Below are positions 1 through 11,082 of a stretch of DNA of 64,000 nucleotides, in pieces. Numbering within the stretch: the stretch's first letter is position 1; each line of letters starts with the position of its first letter. The notes beneath the pieces are model-generated. The model did no database searches. It was not told where the DNA came from and was given only the letters and a program-made list of their open reading frames with translations. The position numbers and the translations under genes were made by a program. The stretch is taken from contig WHVD01000028.1 in the NCBI GenBank assembly GCA_015178975.1, positions 124,001 through 188,000 of the forward strand, in the 5' to 3' direction. Source of the stretch: Hysterangium stoloniferum (lineage: Eukaryota > Basidiomycota > Agaricomycetes > Hysterangiales > Hysterangiaceae).

Positions 1-382
1 TGTACGTACGCCTTGGCGGCTCCCAAAAAAAATTTACATATTATGAAACCCGGAACCAATGCTTGGTGCCCTTTCGAGCGTTCTTCCATATATCGGTGAT
101 TCAATTGCAACCATATGCCATGGGCTACAACGTAGCCATCTCGAATCGGACTACTTTACGGGCCGATCCGAAATTGTCGCAGCGAGAGCCTCCGTGAAGA
201 CGCTTTGAAAATGGCGTGTGCGTCCGTTCTACGTCGATGCGACAAGACGTTTTTATTCAAAGGCATTTCCGTGGCTATTCTAAGTCCAAAGGCCGGGTGG
301 TCGTATTTCCCCTATACGAATGCCCGATCAATTTCAGTGATTGCCGGTACAATGAAATTCATCGTTAAGATTAAATAATTAA

Positions 383-1000
383 GGGTTGTGTTTTCGCGGG
401 TATTTAGTAAAGAGGTGTAAAATTTCTAATATAGCAAGGTGACCAAGACAACGCTAAAGTCACCAGCGTCTACCACAGCGTTGCTGGGCAGACCACCATT
501 TTATCACTCGCCGCAATCAATTGTCTCCGAAGATTGAACTTTGTCAGCTAAGGTAGAGGGTGGCTAGGGGAAATGGACTGTAACAGTTTCAAGCCGACGA
601 AAGCTCTCATCAGGGGGATACCAATACCCCTACTGTTTCGCCTGTCCAGAATTACTGATTAGGAGTCTACTACTGAGCCTGGTCCAAAGGGAGTGATAAG
701 ATAGTCGATTCGTGCCGACCTACACATGCATCGAACTCTGATAATCTTGGTGACCCAGTGGTGGGTAGTGTGCGGTTGGGTGGTGCACCTGTCAGGGGAG
801 GGAGGCTTCAACCCGAAACCAACGGTCACCGAAGCTGACAGGTCGTGTACCGGTGCCAGCAGGTTTCCCTGCTGGATCAGATTTTGTTGGTGTCCATACA
901 GCAAGACGATGGTAGACCATGACACGCAGTGTATCAGCTGTCAGCTGTGAGTGTGGGAAGCGGGACCAAAAGTGCCTCGAACAATGCTTACCAACAACAA
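383..1000 (+). mobile_element. Unclassified short mobile sequence, copy 1 (618 bp insertion)
   Basis: The right arm, read in reverse complement, has an uninterrupted site exactly where this segment begins and ends, so 383-1000 is an insertion. Its core (about 432-917) is shared with 15023-15499 in the same strand orientation although the surrounding arms are inverted. The core therefore inserted independently in the two arms. The core starts with an imperfect GGTGACC...GGTCACC type hairpin and ends with a perfect CCAGCAGG-TTTC-CCTGCTGG hairpin near 857-876. A weak RNA polymerase III box pair lies about 33 bp apart near 768 and 803. No protein is recognised and no clear target duplication is seen. 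The class is unknown. Confidence 0.6.
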
Positions 1001-1399
1001 ACACAGCGACGCGTTTCGGCAAAATCAAAAGCCATAGATTTTCTGGGAGTGGAGGGCCATCGGAGCCTTTTTCAATAAAATGGTTTTAAGCGCTAAGAGT
1101 AGGTCTCACTTCCGCTTACTGATGTTTGCCGATAGGAGCCAAACCATCTCCCTACAATTTGGGCGTCTTTTCTCGTTGTTGTACATACATAATGAACACC
1201 AGTAGTATATTTGATAATTAGTCTGGTCGACACTATTAAGTCAGATAAATGCTTTTCTATATTCTCTAGCCAGTCAAACTTTGGTAGCCACTCGAAATCC
1301 AATGGCGTGTTGACACCTTACACTGACATGAATTTTTTTATTCATAAGTCAACTCCCGTCTTGTTGACTCCAGTTTTCCCCCTTCCAGCGAGATTTCTC

Positions 1400-3159
1400 A
1401 TGGAGGAAACCACTCGCTCTTTAGGCCAAGGCTCAAATGAAGACATACTTGTAAAAAGGAAGATGTCACCACTTCCTAAACTCCAGCTTAGCCTGGTAAT
1501 GTGTTTGGAAGTGGCCGATGCCATGATTGTTTCAGTTATCCTACCTTTCATCGCCCAAGTGAGCCACTGAGAGCCAATACTGCTTTCCTGAACTGATGAG
1601 CGGCCCCGCCAGCTGGTCTACGAGACAGGGATTACCAGTGGTGATATGAACAAAGTAGGGTACTATGCCGGGCTTGTCGTATGTCTCTTTCCTGAACTAG
1701 CCGTATTTCGTATTTCTCGGAGTCTGACGAAAAACACGATAGGAGTCGATCTTTTTCGTTTCGCAAGCCGTGATGATGCTGCAATGGGGTCGCCTCTCCG
1801 ACCGTATTGGCCGCCGTCCTGTGCTCCTCCTAGGTCTATCCGGTCTCGTGCTGTCCATCCTTTCTTTCGGTCTAGCTCAGTCGTTTTGGACTGTCGTGGC
1901 AAGTCGAGCTTTGACGGCCGCTTTGAATGGAAATGGAGGCGTCATTAAATGCGCGATAAGCGAGATTACAGACGACACCAATTTTGCTCGAGCGCTCTCA
2001 TTCATTCCTATTGCATGGTCTGTGGGAAGTACCATTGGGTATGTGGTGACCGTTATTTCATACTTCTGTCTACCTCAATGCTATCTTTATTTTCACAGGC
2101 CGCTTGTCGGTGGAGCATTGGAACACCCTTATGAGAGATTTGGGGGAATCTTCCGCCTGTCAGAATTCTGGAGGACGAATCCGTATTTCTTACCGTGCAT
2201 GAGCGCCGCCTTATATTGTTTTTCAGCTTTTGCATTGTCGTACTTTTTATTGAAAGAGGTCTGTCTCAACTGAAATTGACTTTTCGTGCTCTCAACTGGG
2301 TTCCTTAGACTGCACCGTCTATTGTAAAGGCCAAAACTTGTATCATATCTCACAATCCCACTCCATATGAAGGCCGTAATAATGGAGATGTATCGTCGGG
2401 ACCCATCAATGAGCGTTCACCGCTAATCCTCCCCAACAAGCAGCCGCAGAGCCTCCCGCTCTCTGTGCTTCTCACCCCTCGTGTCCGTCTCGTCATTCTC
2501 AACAATTCTCTCCTCGCCTTAGTGGACATAGCATTTCATATATTGCAACCAATTCTTATGAGCCTTCCCATTGCCAATGGTGGCTTAGGAATGTCGCCTT
2601 CTCTCATCGGTGTCTGTCTCGCCTGCTCCGGAGTTCTCAATAGCCTGGTCTCTATATTATTTTTTTCTCCCTTAACCAGACGCTTTGGAAATAGAGCCGT
2701 TCTGGCGGGCTGCCAAATAGCATTCATTGGGTGCTTCGCCCTTTTCCCTGTCATGAACGGGCTAGCACGAGTTCAAGGGGGTTTTAACGCAGCTGTGTGG
2801 ACCACATTGATAATACAACTCGCACTCTCTACTTTGCCTCCCATGGCTTATGGTATGCACCCATCCGCTCGTATGCGTCAATTTAGCGCTGATGTATCGT
2901 AACAGCGAGCGTTTTTATATTCCTCACTTCCGCAGTACATACCCGTTCGGCCCTTGGCGCAACAACGGGGCTTGCACAGACTGCCACGTCTATAATGCGA
3001 GCTATAGGACCAGGGGGCGCGACATCACTTTTTGCGTGGTCAATAGAGCGTAATATACTTGGAGGAAACTTTGTTTATCTCGTATTATGTGGATTATCTG
3101 TTGGATCATTCACGGCGAGCACTTTCCTGCCTCGGAGCGCATGGGCGAAAGCAGATTGA
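1400..3159 (+). CDS. MFS transporter, left-arm copy (six exons, 492 aa)
   Basis: This is a major facilitator superfamily protein of the general-substrate/drug-proton antiporter type, expected in a membrane; the substrate is unknown. Exons read 1400-1558, 1613-1678, 1743-2038, 2099-2258, 2309-2852 and 2906-3159. All introns are GT-AG of 50-64 bp, and the exons sum to 493 codons with no internal stop. The N-terminus is hydrophilic. The loop between helices 2 and 3 has the signature GRLSDRIGRRP. There is a hydrophilic central loop (ERSPLILPNKQPQSLPL region) and a second repeat with LTRRFGNRAVLAG. The exons encode many hydrophobic helices, consistent with 12. Two TGA triplets near 1568 and 1589 fall inside the 54 bp first intron and are harmless if it is spliced. 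The GxVGYYAGL(I/V)ESIFF context across introns 1 and 2 supports both splices. It is a paralogue of 13045-14799. Confidence 0.85.
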
Positions 3160-3820
3160 TGAATGGAACGGGATCACTGTACTACAGTTATTTTTGGCTA
3201 CACGAACAAAGGTAATACTATAACAATCACGAGGCGTAACATAGGCGATCTTAGTAGTGAAATCGTATAATACAAATATTATCTTGAAAACATCGTAAAT
3301 GTTACTACAAAGACATTATTGACATGTATGCACAGTAAGAAGCTGGCCACATCTCCCCATTAATAAACCAGAAGACTAGCATGAGCTACAGTAAAAAAAC
3401 TGCACCATCGATTTTTCGATTAATAGTGAATGCGGGCTTGGGATAAGACATACGCAGCTGATCGGATTCGTCTCCAAACATTTACCGCATGTGAGTTGGG
3501 CACTGTCGATGGAGGATCCCTCAATTTACATAATCCTAAACTCTGCAATATATGGTAAGTGGCATAATTTGAGCTTAACGCAGGTAAATCCCCTATGTAC
3601 AATAAGGTATTCTGGTGCAGATAAGTCGATGATTTTATCACAATTTATATCGCTGTTTTTTTGTTCCACGTGATGTTCGTTGCAAATTTCCGAATCACAC
3701 TTTTATTTGAATTTTTTAAAACTATTTTTCTAAATGAATATTTATTAAAAATATTATAAATACAGCTAGAGCAACTGAAGAAATGAGAGTAGTGAGAGAA
3801 AAATATTTGCAAGAGATGTT
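3160..3820. other. Intergenic, conserved between arms
   Basis: This separates the MFS gene from the aldehyde dehydrogenase remnant. It matches 12370-13044 in the other arm. Short open frames here appear in both arms but show no recognisable domain and look like by-products of the duplication. No RNA gene is seen. Confidence 0.5.
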
Positions 3821-5254
3821 GTGAGCGTTCGCCGTCATTATAGTGCGGTGAGAGCATTTGAAACCGGGCGATGTTCTCTGAATACTCCGGTGCTGCTGGA
3901 GCCGCCCCAAGGCTCCAGAGCACACGCTCATTTTACTGATGAAGTACCAGCAGAACATCGTAGCCGCTATGCAGCGAGAAATTTCAGCTGTAGAAAGCAT
4001 GGCAATGGCAAACCTCAGGCTTTCGAAGAGCATGTTTCTAGCTGCTAGGACAAGCGCCCCAAAGCGATTTCCCTCCAGGTGCGACAGTCTTGGGCGAAAA
4101 ACGAGCATCGGGAACAGTTCTAGCAATAGCGCTGTTTAATGCTCCGACAGGTCTCGTTGCGCGAGCGATTGTGATTCCGCGTGGACACGCTGTTATGGCC
4201 AAATCTTCGGAGTTTCCCCCGCGTCTTGCTGAAATAATTGTCGAATTACTCTATGAGGTATTCATACACGTTACTGGTATTTCAGAGCACTCACCGGTCA
4301 TACAACCAGGCTGGCTTGCCGAAAGGCGTCTTTAGTCTACTTCATGTCTCGAGAGAGGACTCGCCCAAAGTTGTCGAACAAATCATCAGTCACGAGCTCA
4401 TTCGGCATGTCAATGTGAGGATGTTTTTTCACCAAACTTTGAGCTTGCTGAGTATATTCATAATTCACAGGAGGTGACCGTATTGGAGAGATCATCGCCA
4501 TGGCGGCAGCGAAGGATCTTACACCCTGTGTCCTCGAATTAGGCAGCAAGTCTGCTGTAGCCGAGGGTGTTAATTTGTTAATCGTTGCGCGTCCATTCTC
4601 ATTTTTATAATACTATGTTCTCAATGATTGTGATGTAATGGAAACAGCCAAGGGTATTATCATGGGTGCCGTAGCTAACAGTGGTCAGGGAAATATGAAT
4701 TTTTCGTCCATGCTCAATCATCGTCAAGTCCTGCCTGTTTAGGTATGCATGTCTACAGAACGAGTAATCGTGCAGAGAGATGTGCCGGTGCCCCTTCTCC
4801 AACGCCGACTGCAATTGCAAGCATTATGAAAACTGGGACAGAACCAACCTGTCCTTTGGTTCCCCTCGTCACTGCAGCTGCAGCCAAGTGCGTAGCCGCA
4901 TTACTCGCCGATGCAAAAGAGAGGGGAGGGAAACTTTTAGTAGGAGACCTCACCGCCCAGGGTGCCGTATTAGCCATATTACAGCCCCATATCATTTCGG
5001 GTGTGGACGAGGACTGGCCCATTTGGACCCAAGAAACGTTTGGGCCCGTCTTTGTGGTCAGAGTTGTTGATACCGAGGAAGAAGCCATTGCATTGGCGAA
5101 TAAGACTCCGTATACATTGTCGGGTGCCATTTGGACGCGGAACATGGATAATGGCCTAAAGCTTGCTCACAGCATACGGGCATGTAAGTGCAGAAGAATA
5201 TCAGTCAAAGTACCCCGATGTCTAACAAATACTCTAGCGCACGTACTGGTCAAT
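3821..5254 (+). pseudogene. Aldehyde dehydrogenase, left-arm copy, decayed
   Basis: NAD(P)-dependent aldehyde dehydrogenases oxidise aldehydes to acids. Recognisable blocks in order are the cofactor-binding stretch around VLAIALFNAPTGLVARA (4107-4260), AGLPKGVFSLLHVSRED (4308-4365), the catalytic-glutamate block VLELGSKS (near 4530-4555), the stretch after the catalytic-cysteine site, VCMSTERVIVQ (near 4742-4775), and the C-terminal ETFGPVFVVRVVDTEEEA block (5033-5090). Plausible short introns separate them. The copy looks dead: the glycine-rich ELGGK motif reads ELGSK, the donor of the intron before the MSTERV block reads GG instead of GT, other expected acceptors lack AG, and the N-terminal third is not recognisable. 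The 3' end is cut off by a LINE tail at about 5255. Some splice defects are shared with the right-arm copy, so decay probably began before duplication. Confidence 0.8.
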
Positions 5255-5727
5255 GTGAATAGAGAGCTGTATGTGGGTCCTAGGAGTAGGTACCCCTTTT
5301 TGTGACGAGTGCAAGACGAAAGAAGCAACGCCGTTCCACTATGTTATGACTTATCCGAAGTACCGAGCACAAAAGGATAAGATGAGAAATCGACTTGAAG
5401 TTCCTCAGGACATGCCTCTTTTCACGGACCATTTGTCAGACGGAAAGAATATCCCGGATTTGCTACACTATGCAGACGGAAGTAAAGTCTTCCAAGGATC
5501 GTCAATGGAATAACCGAGGCCAGATGAGCAGTAGCGTCATATCCATTCAAAACTGGCGACACCTCTTTATGAGACGCGCATGCCACAAGGCAAATGCATA
5601 GATAAGTTAGAACAGACGCAGGAATAACTTAGACATTCTGTATAATCTTATAATCTTATATATGACACGGTCCTCGAGAGATAGAAATGGAGAGAAAATA
5701 AAATTTTGGATTCAGGAAGATATATGC
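5255..5727 (+). mobile_element. LINE 3' end (non-LTR retrotransposon, Tad-like)
   Basis: A short open frame (about 5292-5513) carries the C-terminal zinc-knuckle region of a LINE reverse transcriptase polyprotein: FCDECKTKEATPFHYVMTYP, then YRAQKDKMRNRLE and NIPDLLHYADGS. This C-C-H-type tail with a following basic helix is usual at the end of fungal LINE ORF2. The reverse transcriptase proper is absent, so this is a 5'-truncated fragment plus 3' UTR. The same fragment with nearly the same left edge is at 17140-17615. The shared truncation point suggests the fragment was copied by segmental duplication rather than by two insertions. Confidence 0.7.
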
Positions 5728-5990
5728 GCCGTTTCTCTTCGCATCAGTAAAATAAGCATGTGCTCTGGAGCCTCGGGGCGGCTCCAGCGGCATCGGAGAA
5801 TTCAGAGTTTCAAATGCTCTCAGAGCACTATAGAGACGGCGAGCGCTCACAACATCTCTTGCAAATACCCTTCTCTCACTATTCTCACTATCCCATTACT
5901 TTTGTTGCTCCATCTGTATTTATAATATATTTAATAAATATTTATTTAGAAAAATAAATTTGAAAAATTTAAATGCAATTGTGATTTAAA
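5728..5990 (-). pseudogene. Aldehyde dehydrogenase 5' fragment plus upstream DNA
   Basis: On the minus strand this begins like the other two aldehyde dehydrogenase copies (MSVRRLYSALRAFET from 5850) and carries the same AT-rich upstream DNA as 12370-12500 and 3690-3820. It stops at the LINE tail at 5727. It is a third, 5'-only copy fused tail-to-head with the LINE fragment, with no function expected. The start is shared by three copies, but whether this reading frame was ever translated is unsure. Confidence 0.6.
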
Positions 5991-6639
5991 AAGCGATTAA
6001 TTGATGTTAGCATGGATTAGTACCAGTAGTGTACTAATGCTACATTATGAAATATTTTTATGCTCACTGATCATCAAAAACAATTGAGTTTCCACATCCA
6101 ATTCCACCCTTACCGCTGCCCCCTCAAATTCAAGCTTCTAATCTGAAGCTGCATCCATCTCAATTTCCCAGATGTGAAGTTATCCTCAAGATCAGACTCT
6201 CCTCCATTGGTGAGTTTGGCACTCCCACCAAACATTGGCAGTAAAAATAGAAATCTGATAATTTGTTTACATGCCAGTTCTAGAGAGTTCTTCCTGACGG
6301 CCTACCAGGAGCCTTCTTGGACATTCTATCAAGGAAACCTGTTAGGTTCTGGATCTAGCCAGACTTTCCATACATTGATGGATGATCTTTTCAACGCCTT
6401 CATACAAGACTGGGAGGCCTGGTTGCGTGCTGAGACTGTGAGTGCTGTTGCGATTGATGATATCACTCGGATTACGACAATACTCAGGCGCCTATATATA
6501 TATGGGACTAACTATACGATCACAATAAGCCGCCTGATTACCCATATCATCCCCAATGCTCAAATATCACCCCTGGTTAACAATCAGCCCTATTAAGTGG
6601 CACGAGTGTGTACAATGTTGCTGAGCTGATTTTGCTTGA
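5991..6639. other. No recognised gene; one unassigned open frame
   Basis: An open frame at 6174-6596 (140 aa, plus) has no domain I recognise. The part at 6430-6590 has a diverged direct copy at 10590-10750, which makes it look like part of a dispersed repeat rather than a host gene. Confidence 0.35.
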
Positions 6640-7267
6640 TTTCGCCGATTCGGCTTCTATGCCAGTGTTAGTTCACAGCTGGCGGGTCAGGCCCTCGGGC
6701 ACGGCTGGCTACAATCACTTAGTGAGCTGTGGGGAGAACCTGGCTGCACCCGTCCCCAAGCCTGAACCTTCCAAACGCTATTTATGACCTGCAGGAAGTA
6801 ATGCTTAGTAGGTGGACTGTTCAAAGTTAGTTCTAGCTCGAGCTAACTGCGTCGCGCGTACGTGGCAATCTCACCACATATATTATCGAGCAGAGGCGTT
6901 GCGATTGGGATTTTCCAGCCAACATAGGAGAGGATAAAGGGAAATTATTGGTCCCATGTCCAAGCAGCGACTTTCTGTTCAAATGGTTTCATTGAGAGAC
7001 AGTGACCAGATCTTTCAACAAGCAAAGTTTGCCCTCTGCCCGAAATGATTGGTCTCGGGCTAAGATAACTGTGAACGCTTCTAAAGGTTTCACAGTTTTC
7101 CACCAGAAATAGAATGTGGTCGATGGAGACGTCTCTTTGACATTTGTTGGTATGAAATAATAGAACTGTTTAAGACTATGGATGTAAGAAGTAGTATACA
7201 AGAAACACAACAAGGATTGTCCATCAGATCCTCCGTCTTGTCTTTCTCTTTCTCTTTCTCTTTTGAA

Positions 7268-7772
7268 CTATATAGAACTTAGCTGAGAAGGATCCTGGAG
7301 GGAAATGGGAGTGCAACCAACGTTCACCTACATCTCCGATTAAAAGGCATACTTCTTTATCGAAATTTAATACTTACAACACCATTGAACTTGACGTCCT
7401 TGCAGCATACAGGGTGTTGGGCACAGTCTGCTCCTTTTCCCCCTCCGCTGTGAAAAATATTTGAGAGAAATTACGACGAGCATGCTACCCTGCAACCTAC
7501 ACAAGATTGAGGGGAGTGCAGTCCAATCCAACAATAACAGTGGGATCGTCGAGGACAATGTTGAGCGGCTTCAGAAGGGCACGAATGGGGGAGCTGCCTG
7601 CGGCTCCAACATTCTTGCAACATTTTCGAGATCCTAAGGTCGCAGGACTTTTCAGTAAAGTAGGTTGCTAGAGGAGTGGAGTGGAACTACCTGTGTTGCA
7701 TTGAGAAAGAGGAGTGGATGCTGCGGCAGCGAGGAGACCAAAGACAGCAGGGACAACAAGAAAGAATTTCAT
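7268..7772 (-). CDS. Class I hydrophobin A
   Basis: Hydrophobins are small secreted proteins that assemble into amphipathic coats on aerial hyphae, spores and fruit bodies. The four exons on the minus strand are 7691-7772, 7501-7633, 7378-7447 and 7268-7327. They are joined by GT-AG introns and give about 114 aa. It opens with a signal peptide (MKFFLVVPAVFGLLAAAAS). All eight cysteines are present in the class I order: C-x6-CC-x32-C-x13-C-x5-CC-x12-C. The last cysteine is in VGCTPIS, followed by a short LQDPSQL tail. A TATAAAAG box lies about 75 bp upstream. It diverges from hydrophobin B across a 2 kb spacer, and the reading frame is intact. Confidence 0.93.
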
Positions 7773-7847
7773 TGTAATTTATTGAGGAGAAGACGATATA
7801 ATACTCAAGTGTGTTGTTGAAGTGGGGGGATGTGTTCACTCGCGGGC

Positions 7848-7855
7848 CTTTTATA
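7848..7855 (-). promoter_or_regulatory. TATA box of hydrophobin A
   Basis: TATAAAAG on the minus strand, about 75 bp before the ATG. It lies inside a block (AGTATAAAAGGCC, then a GAGTGAACACAT context) also found before hydrophobin B. Confidence 0.7.
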
Positions 7856-9045
7856 CTGGAAAGGACGCCTAAAATTTCCCTTTATTTTCCAACATTGTAT
7901 ACGTAATCATTATTCGAAAGTCACAGGGTGGATATCAGAAAAATCAATCAGGTCAAGATATTGATTTGCCATTCCATCCCGCTCTCAAGATACACAATCC
8001 GCAGCGTGTGACTTTCGTTGTAACACGGCTATTCGGCTGAGTTTCGGGGCCCGGGACGCCGTGGTAGTTCTGCGAGTACAATCTAAGGCTAGAAAAGGAC
8101 GGCAACCCTGGTCTTAGTGAGGAGGCAGAAGATTATGAAGAGCTGCAGACATAGTGATGTGATTCTGGTCCCCCACTACTCGTTTCCCGTCCAGTTCGCA
8201 TGACATGTCATAGCTCAATTCTGGTGAATATTTTATAAGGATAAAATACTACATGGTCCACTGTGCTTTTGATACGTCGATTGGAATCTAAGTGATATTT
8301 ACCCCTAGGCACAAACACGGAATTATTCGAGATGATGGTTGATATGGTGGACTCCAGACAGTCTGATGGAATATGAAGGGTAGAGTAAACCCGCGTACGG
8401 GTCCCTGATTGAAACCCAAACATATAGTAGATAGCGGAAAAAATGATACGGCAGTTGTTCCAGAAGCACGAGAGATGCGAATGCTCTACATAAATCCAAA
8501 TATGACGCGATACCGGGCATGATATGAATGGCCGACCAACCACGTACTTTACCTGCAAAAGATAAAAAATTGGCAAGATTCAATTTTTGTATCTCATGTC
8601 ACGACGGTCACGGTCACGTTTCTTCCACCTGCTGCGCAGGACATATTCCCGTCCAACGTCATTATTTCACAGTCGTCAAGGGCGTAATTGATCGATAATT
8701 TTTAAAGAGAAAAATCAGAAGAGCGCAGTCACCCTTGAATTTCCATTCCGGATTGTGGGTTGCGTAATGTTTTCAGGTCTGAGGCTGTGGCAATCTGTTT
8801 CCTATGAAACAAATAAAAGGTTTCAACGAATTAAACCCATTAAATCGAAAGAAGATCTATCTTCTTGTGTTAACGGTGCAACGAATTAATGTACGGTACA
8901 TACGTAAATTACATTTTTCACTATCTTTTACTGGACATGACCAGACACAGCCTTTTCTTTGGTAAATCATGATCCAACGGTGCGACTGCCTCAGATTTCC
9001 TAAGAAAAGGTTCTCTCTAAGTCTTTGGAGGTCTCATGGTGTACT

Positions 9046-9479
9046 CTCCTGTTATTAAGCCGAGATCACTTGGGGGGCAGGTGCCGAGACTCTGTTTAGC
9101 GGAAAAAGGTATTCTGACCTTATTGTCGCGATTTCAAACATTGTTTCTGACAATAATGGGTGCTCTGTTCTAACATGGAAGATGAAGATAGTACGGCTTA
9201 TCTTAATACGAACTACGAATCCAGAATCGGTTTCATGCTACCGCTATTCCAGGTAGCTACAGAGCTCTGTCATGCTCGGGCTAACAAACTGCGCCAACGT
9301 TATTTTTAGTTGTTAATATTTATATTTACATCGCTTTCTATCTACCTCTCTCCTATGTCCTGAAGGATTATGAACTGGGGTTACGACTACACCTCTCGTG
9401 TACGGTGTCACATAACTAACTCTGTATTTCATTTTAGGGAATTTCCTGCCTTCACGCCAAGATTATCACGAGTTGCTCA
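9046..9479. other. Spacer at the centre of the inverted duplication
   Basis: Unique sequence between the upstream regions of the two divergent hydrophobin genes. No open frame, RNA gene or repeat is recognised. It is the approximate symmetry centre of the palindrome. Confidence 0.5.
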
Positions 9480-9729
9480 TTTTTTCTAGCCTTAGATTGT
9501 TGCCGCGAAACTGCGACCGTGTCCCGGTCCCCGATATTCGACCGGATAGCCGTGTTACAACGGGGGCCACACACTGCGGATTGCTCGTCTCGAGAGCAGG
9601 ATGGAATGGTTAATCAATATACTGACCCGATCGCCTTTTTCCAATATCTACCTTGTGACCTTCGAATAATGATTGCATATGCAGTTTTGGAAAATAAAAA
9701 TAAAAAGGAATCTTAGGCGTCTTTTCGAG

Positions 9730-9737
9730 TATAAAAG
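9730..9737 (+). promoter_or_regulatory. TATA box of hydrophobin B
   Basis: TATAAAAG about 76 bp before the ATG at 9813, with the same flanks as at hydrophobin A. In copy C the box is damaged (TATAACGAG at about 48721), so its promoter may be weaker. Confidence 0.7.
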
Positions 9738-9812
9738 GCCCACGAGTGAACACATTCTCCCACTTCAACAACACACTTTAGCCATATACCTTCTTCTCCT
9801 CAATAAATCACA

Positions 9813-10289
9813 ATGAAATTCGGTCTTGCCTTCCCTGCTGTCTTTGGTCTCTTGGCTGCTGCAGCATCCACTCCTCTTTCTCAATGCAACACAGGTAATG
9901 CCACTCCACACCTCTAGCAATCTACTTTGCTGAGAAGCCCGGCGACCTTAGGATCTCGAAAATGTTGCAAGAACGTTGGAGCCGCAGGCACCTCCCCCAT
10001 TAGTGCTCTCCTGAAGCCGCTCAACATTGTCCTCGACGATCCCACTGTCATTGTTGGATTGGGCTGCACTCCCCTCAAACTTGTGTAGGTTGCAGGGTGG
10101 CATCTTCATCGTAATTTCTCTCAAATATCTTTCACAGCGGAGGGGGAAAAGGAGCAGACTGTGCCCAACATGCCGTATGCTGCAAGGAGGTTAAGTTCAA
10201 TGGTGTTGTAAGTACTAAATTTCGATAAAGAAGTATGCCTTTAATCGGAGATGTAGGTGAACGTCGGTTGCACTCCCATTTCCTTCTAG
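9813..10289 (+). CDS. Class I hydrophobin B
   Basis: Exons are 9813-9894, 9952-10084, 10138-10207 and 10257-10289, a total of 106 codons including stop. It has a signal peptide (MKFGLAFPAVFGLLAAAAS), then QCNTG, KCCKN, GLGCTP, DCAQ, VCCKE and VGCTPISF. The eight cysteines have the same spacing as in copy A. Intron 2 uses a GTAGGT donor. The protein ends directly after the eighth cysteine region because a TAG replaces the codon that is CAG in copies A and C, so it lacks their roughly nine-residue tail. The protein is expected to be functional because the eight-cysteine core is complete. Confidence 0.93.
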
Positions 10290-11082
10290 AATCCCCTTTC
10301 GGATAGGTTCAATATAGTAGTTTACGCAAGACGGAGGATCCGACGGACATTCCTTGGTTGTGCTTCTCATACATTACTTCCCACATCCATAGTCTTATCC
10401 CGTTTTGTTTTCTGATACCAATGAATGTCAAAGACACGCTTTAATAGACAACATTCTATTTCTGCTGGATAATCTGTGAAATGTTAGGCCGTCCACAATT
10501 ATGGAATACTGAAATGAATCGTCAGGGAAAGCCAATAGGTTAATAGAATATTATTGTCGACTCTATAGACAAGATCAGGAGACCTATGGGGGTGGACTGT
10601 GATTGCCGTTACGACAATGATATCACATACATTCAGACAATACTCAAGCCGCCTCTAGATGATTTACTATGGGATCAAAAGAAGCTGCCAAATTTCCTAT
10701 GTCACTAAATACTCAAGATAACACCCCTGGGTCGCAATCATTCCATGGTTGTTTGTATTTGGCTGTAGGATTTTACGTTGGAGTTGGAATGTGTTCGGAG
10801 CAGACGTCCGAGTTGCATCCGCCTTACATAAGTAATGCTTTGCGGTTGTTTCTCCTTAAAAAAAAATATATCTTTCTCGCATTTCCTTAAAGCATGAAAA
10901 GCCGTAATTTCAGCTTTGGTTGGTTGCAACGGACCTCGATGTGAAGCAATCTCTTATCTAAGTTACTCATTGCCCTATATCTTTCATATTAAACATTCTG
11001 GCACGTGCCTGCCAAGGCAGAAGACTCATTGTACTCTGTGTTGCATCTCCTGGCATTGCTTCACTGATTTTGAGTACACAAT
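10290..11082. other. No recognised gene
   Basis: The first 200 bp continue the hydrophobin downstream block. 10590-10750 is a diverged direct copy of 6430-6590. The remaining short open frames (10669-10890, 10916-11218) have no recognisable domain, and the second is a shadow of the aldehyde dehydrogenase remnant. Confidence 0.4.

Larger units (their letters stand above)
1..5250. repeat. Left arm of a large inverted duplication
   Basis: This arm matches 11083-16110 in reverse complement. From outside inward it holds an edge segment (1-382), an inserted mobile sequence (383-1000), an MFS gene on the plus strand and a decayed aldehyde dehydrogenase on the plus strand. The other arm has the same order on the minus strand. 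By eye the arms are close to 90% identical with small indels, and both MFS copies remain open, so the duplication is not ancient. No gene is recognised in 1-382 or 1001-1399. Confidence 0.85.
6640..9045. repeat. Segmental duplication unit with hydrophobin A
   Basis: This 2.4 kb block matches 47563-50280 in reverse complement: upstream DNA, the hydrophobin gene, and about 600 bp downstream. A shorter part (promoter, gene, some downstream sequence) is also present at 9480-10500 in inverted orientation. The upstream portion (8200-8590) keeps partly open frames in both long copies, but no domain is visible and no gene is called there. Confidence 0.8.

Noticed and set aside
383-1000. Helitron for the short mobile sequence
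   Set aside because: It has a hairpin near the 3' end, but there is no TC start, no CTRR end and no insertion between A and T.
659-1028. Overlapping frames on both strands within the short mobile sequence
   Set aside because: They are not conserved between the two copies and have no domain. The sequence looks noncoding.
1568-1591. Two in-frame TGA triplets in the left MFS copy suggested a pseudogene
   Set aside because: They lie inside a 54 bp GT-AG intron. Splicing it restores the family sequence (PFIAQ then LVYETGIT) in both copies.
8208-8583. Minus-strand frame upstream of hydrophobin A, matched at 48075-48370
   Set aside because: The match is explained by segmental duplication. The frames are interrupted differently in the two copies.
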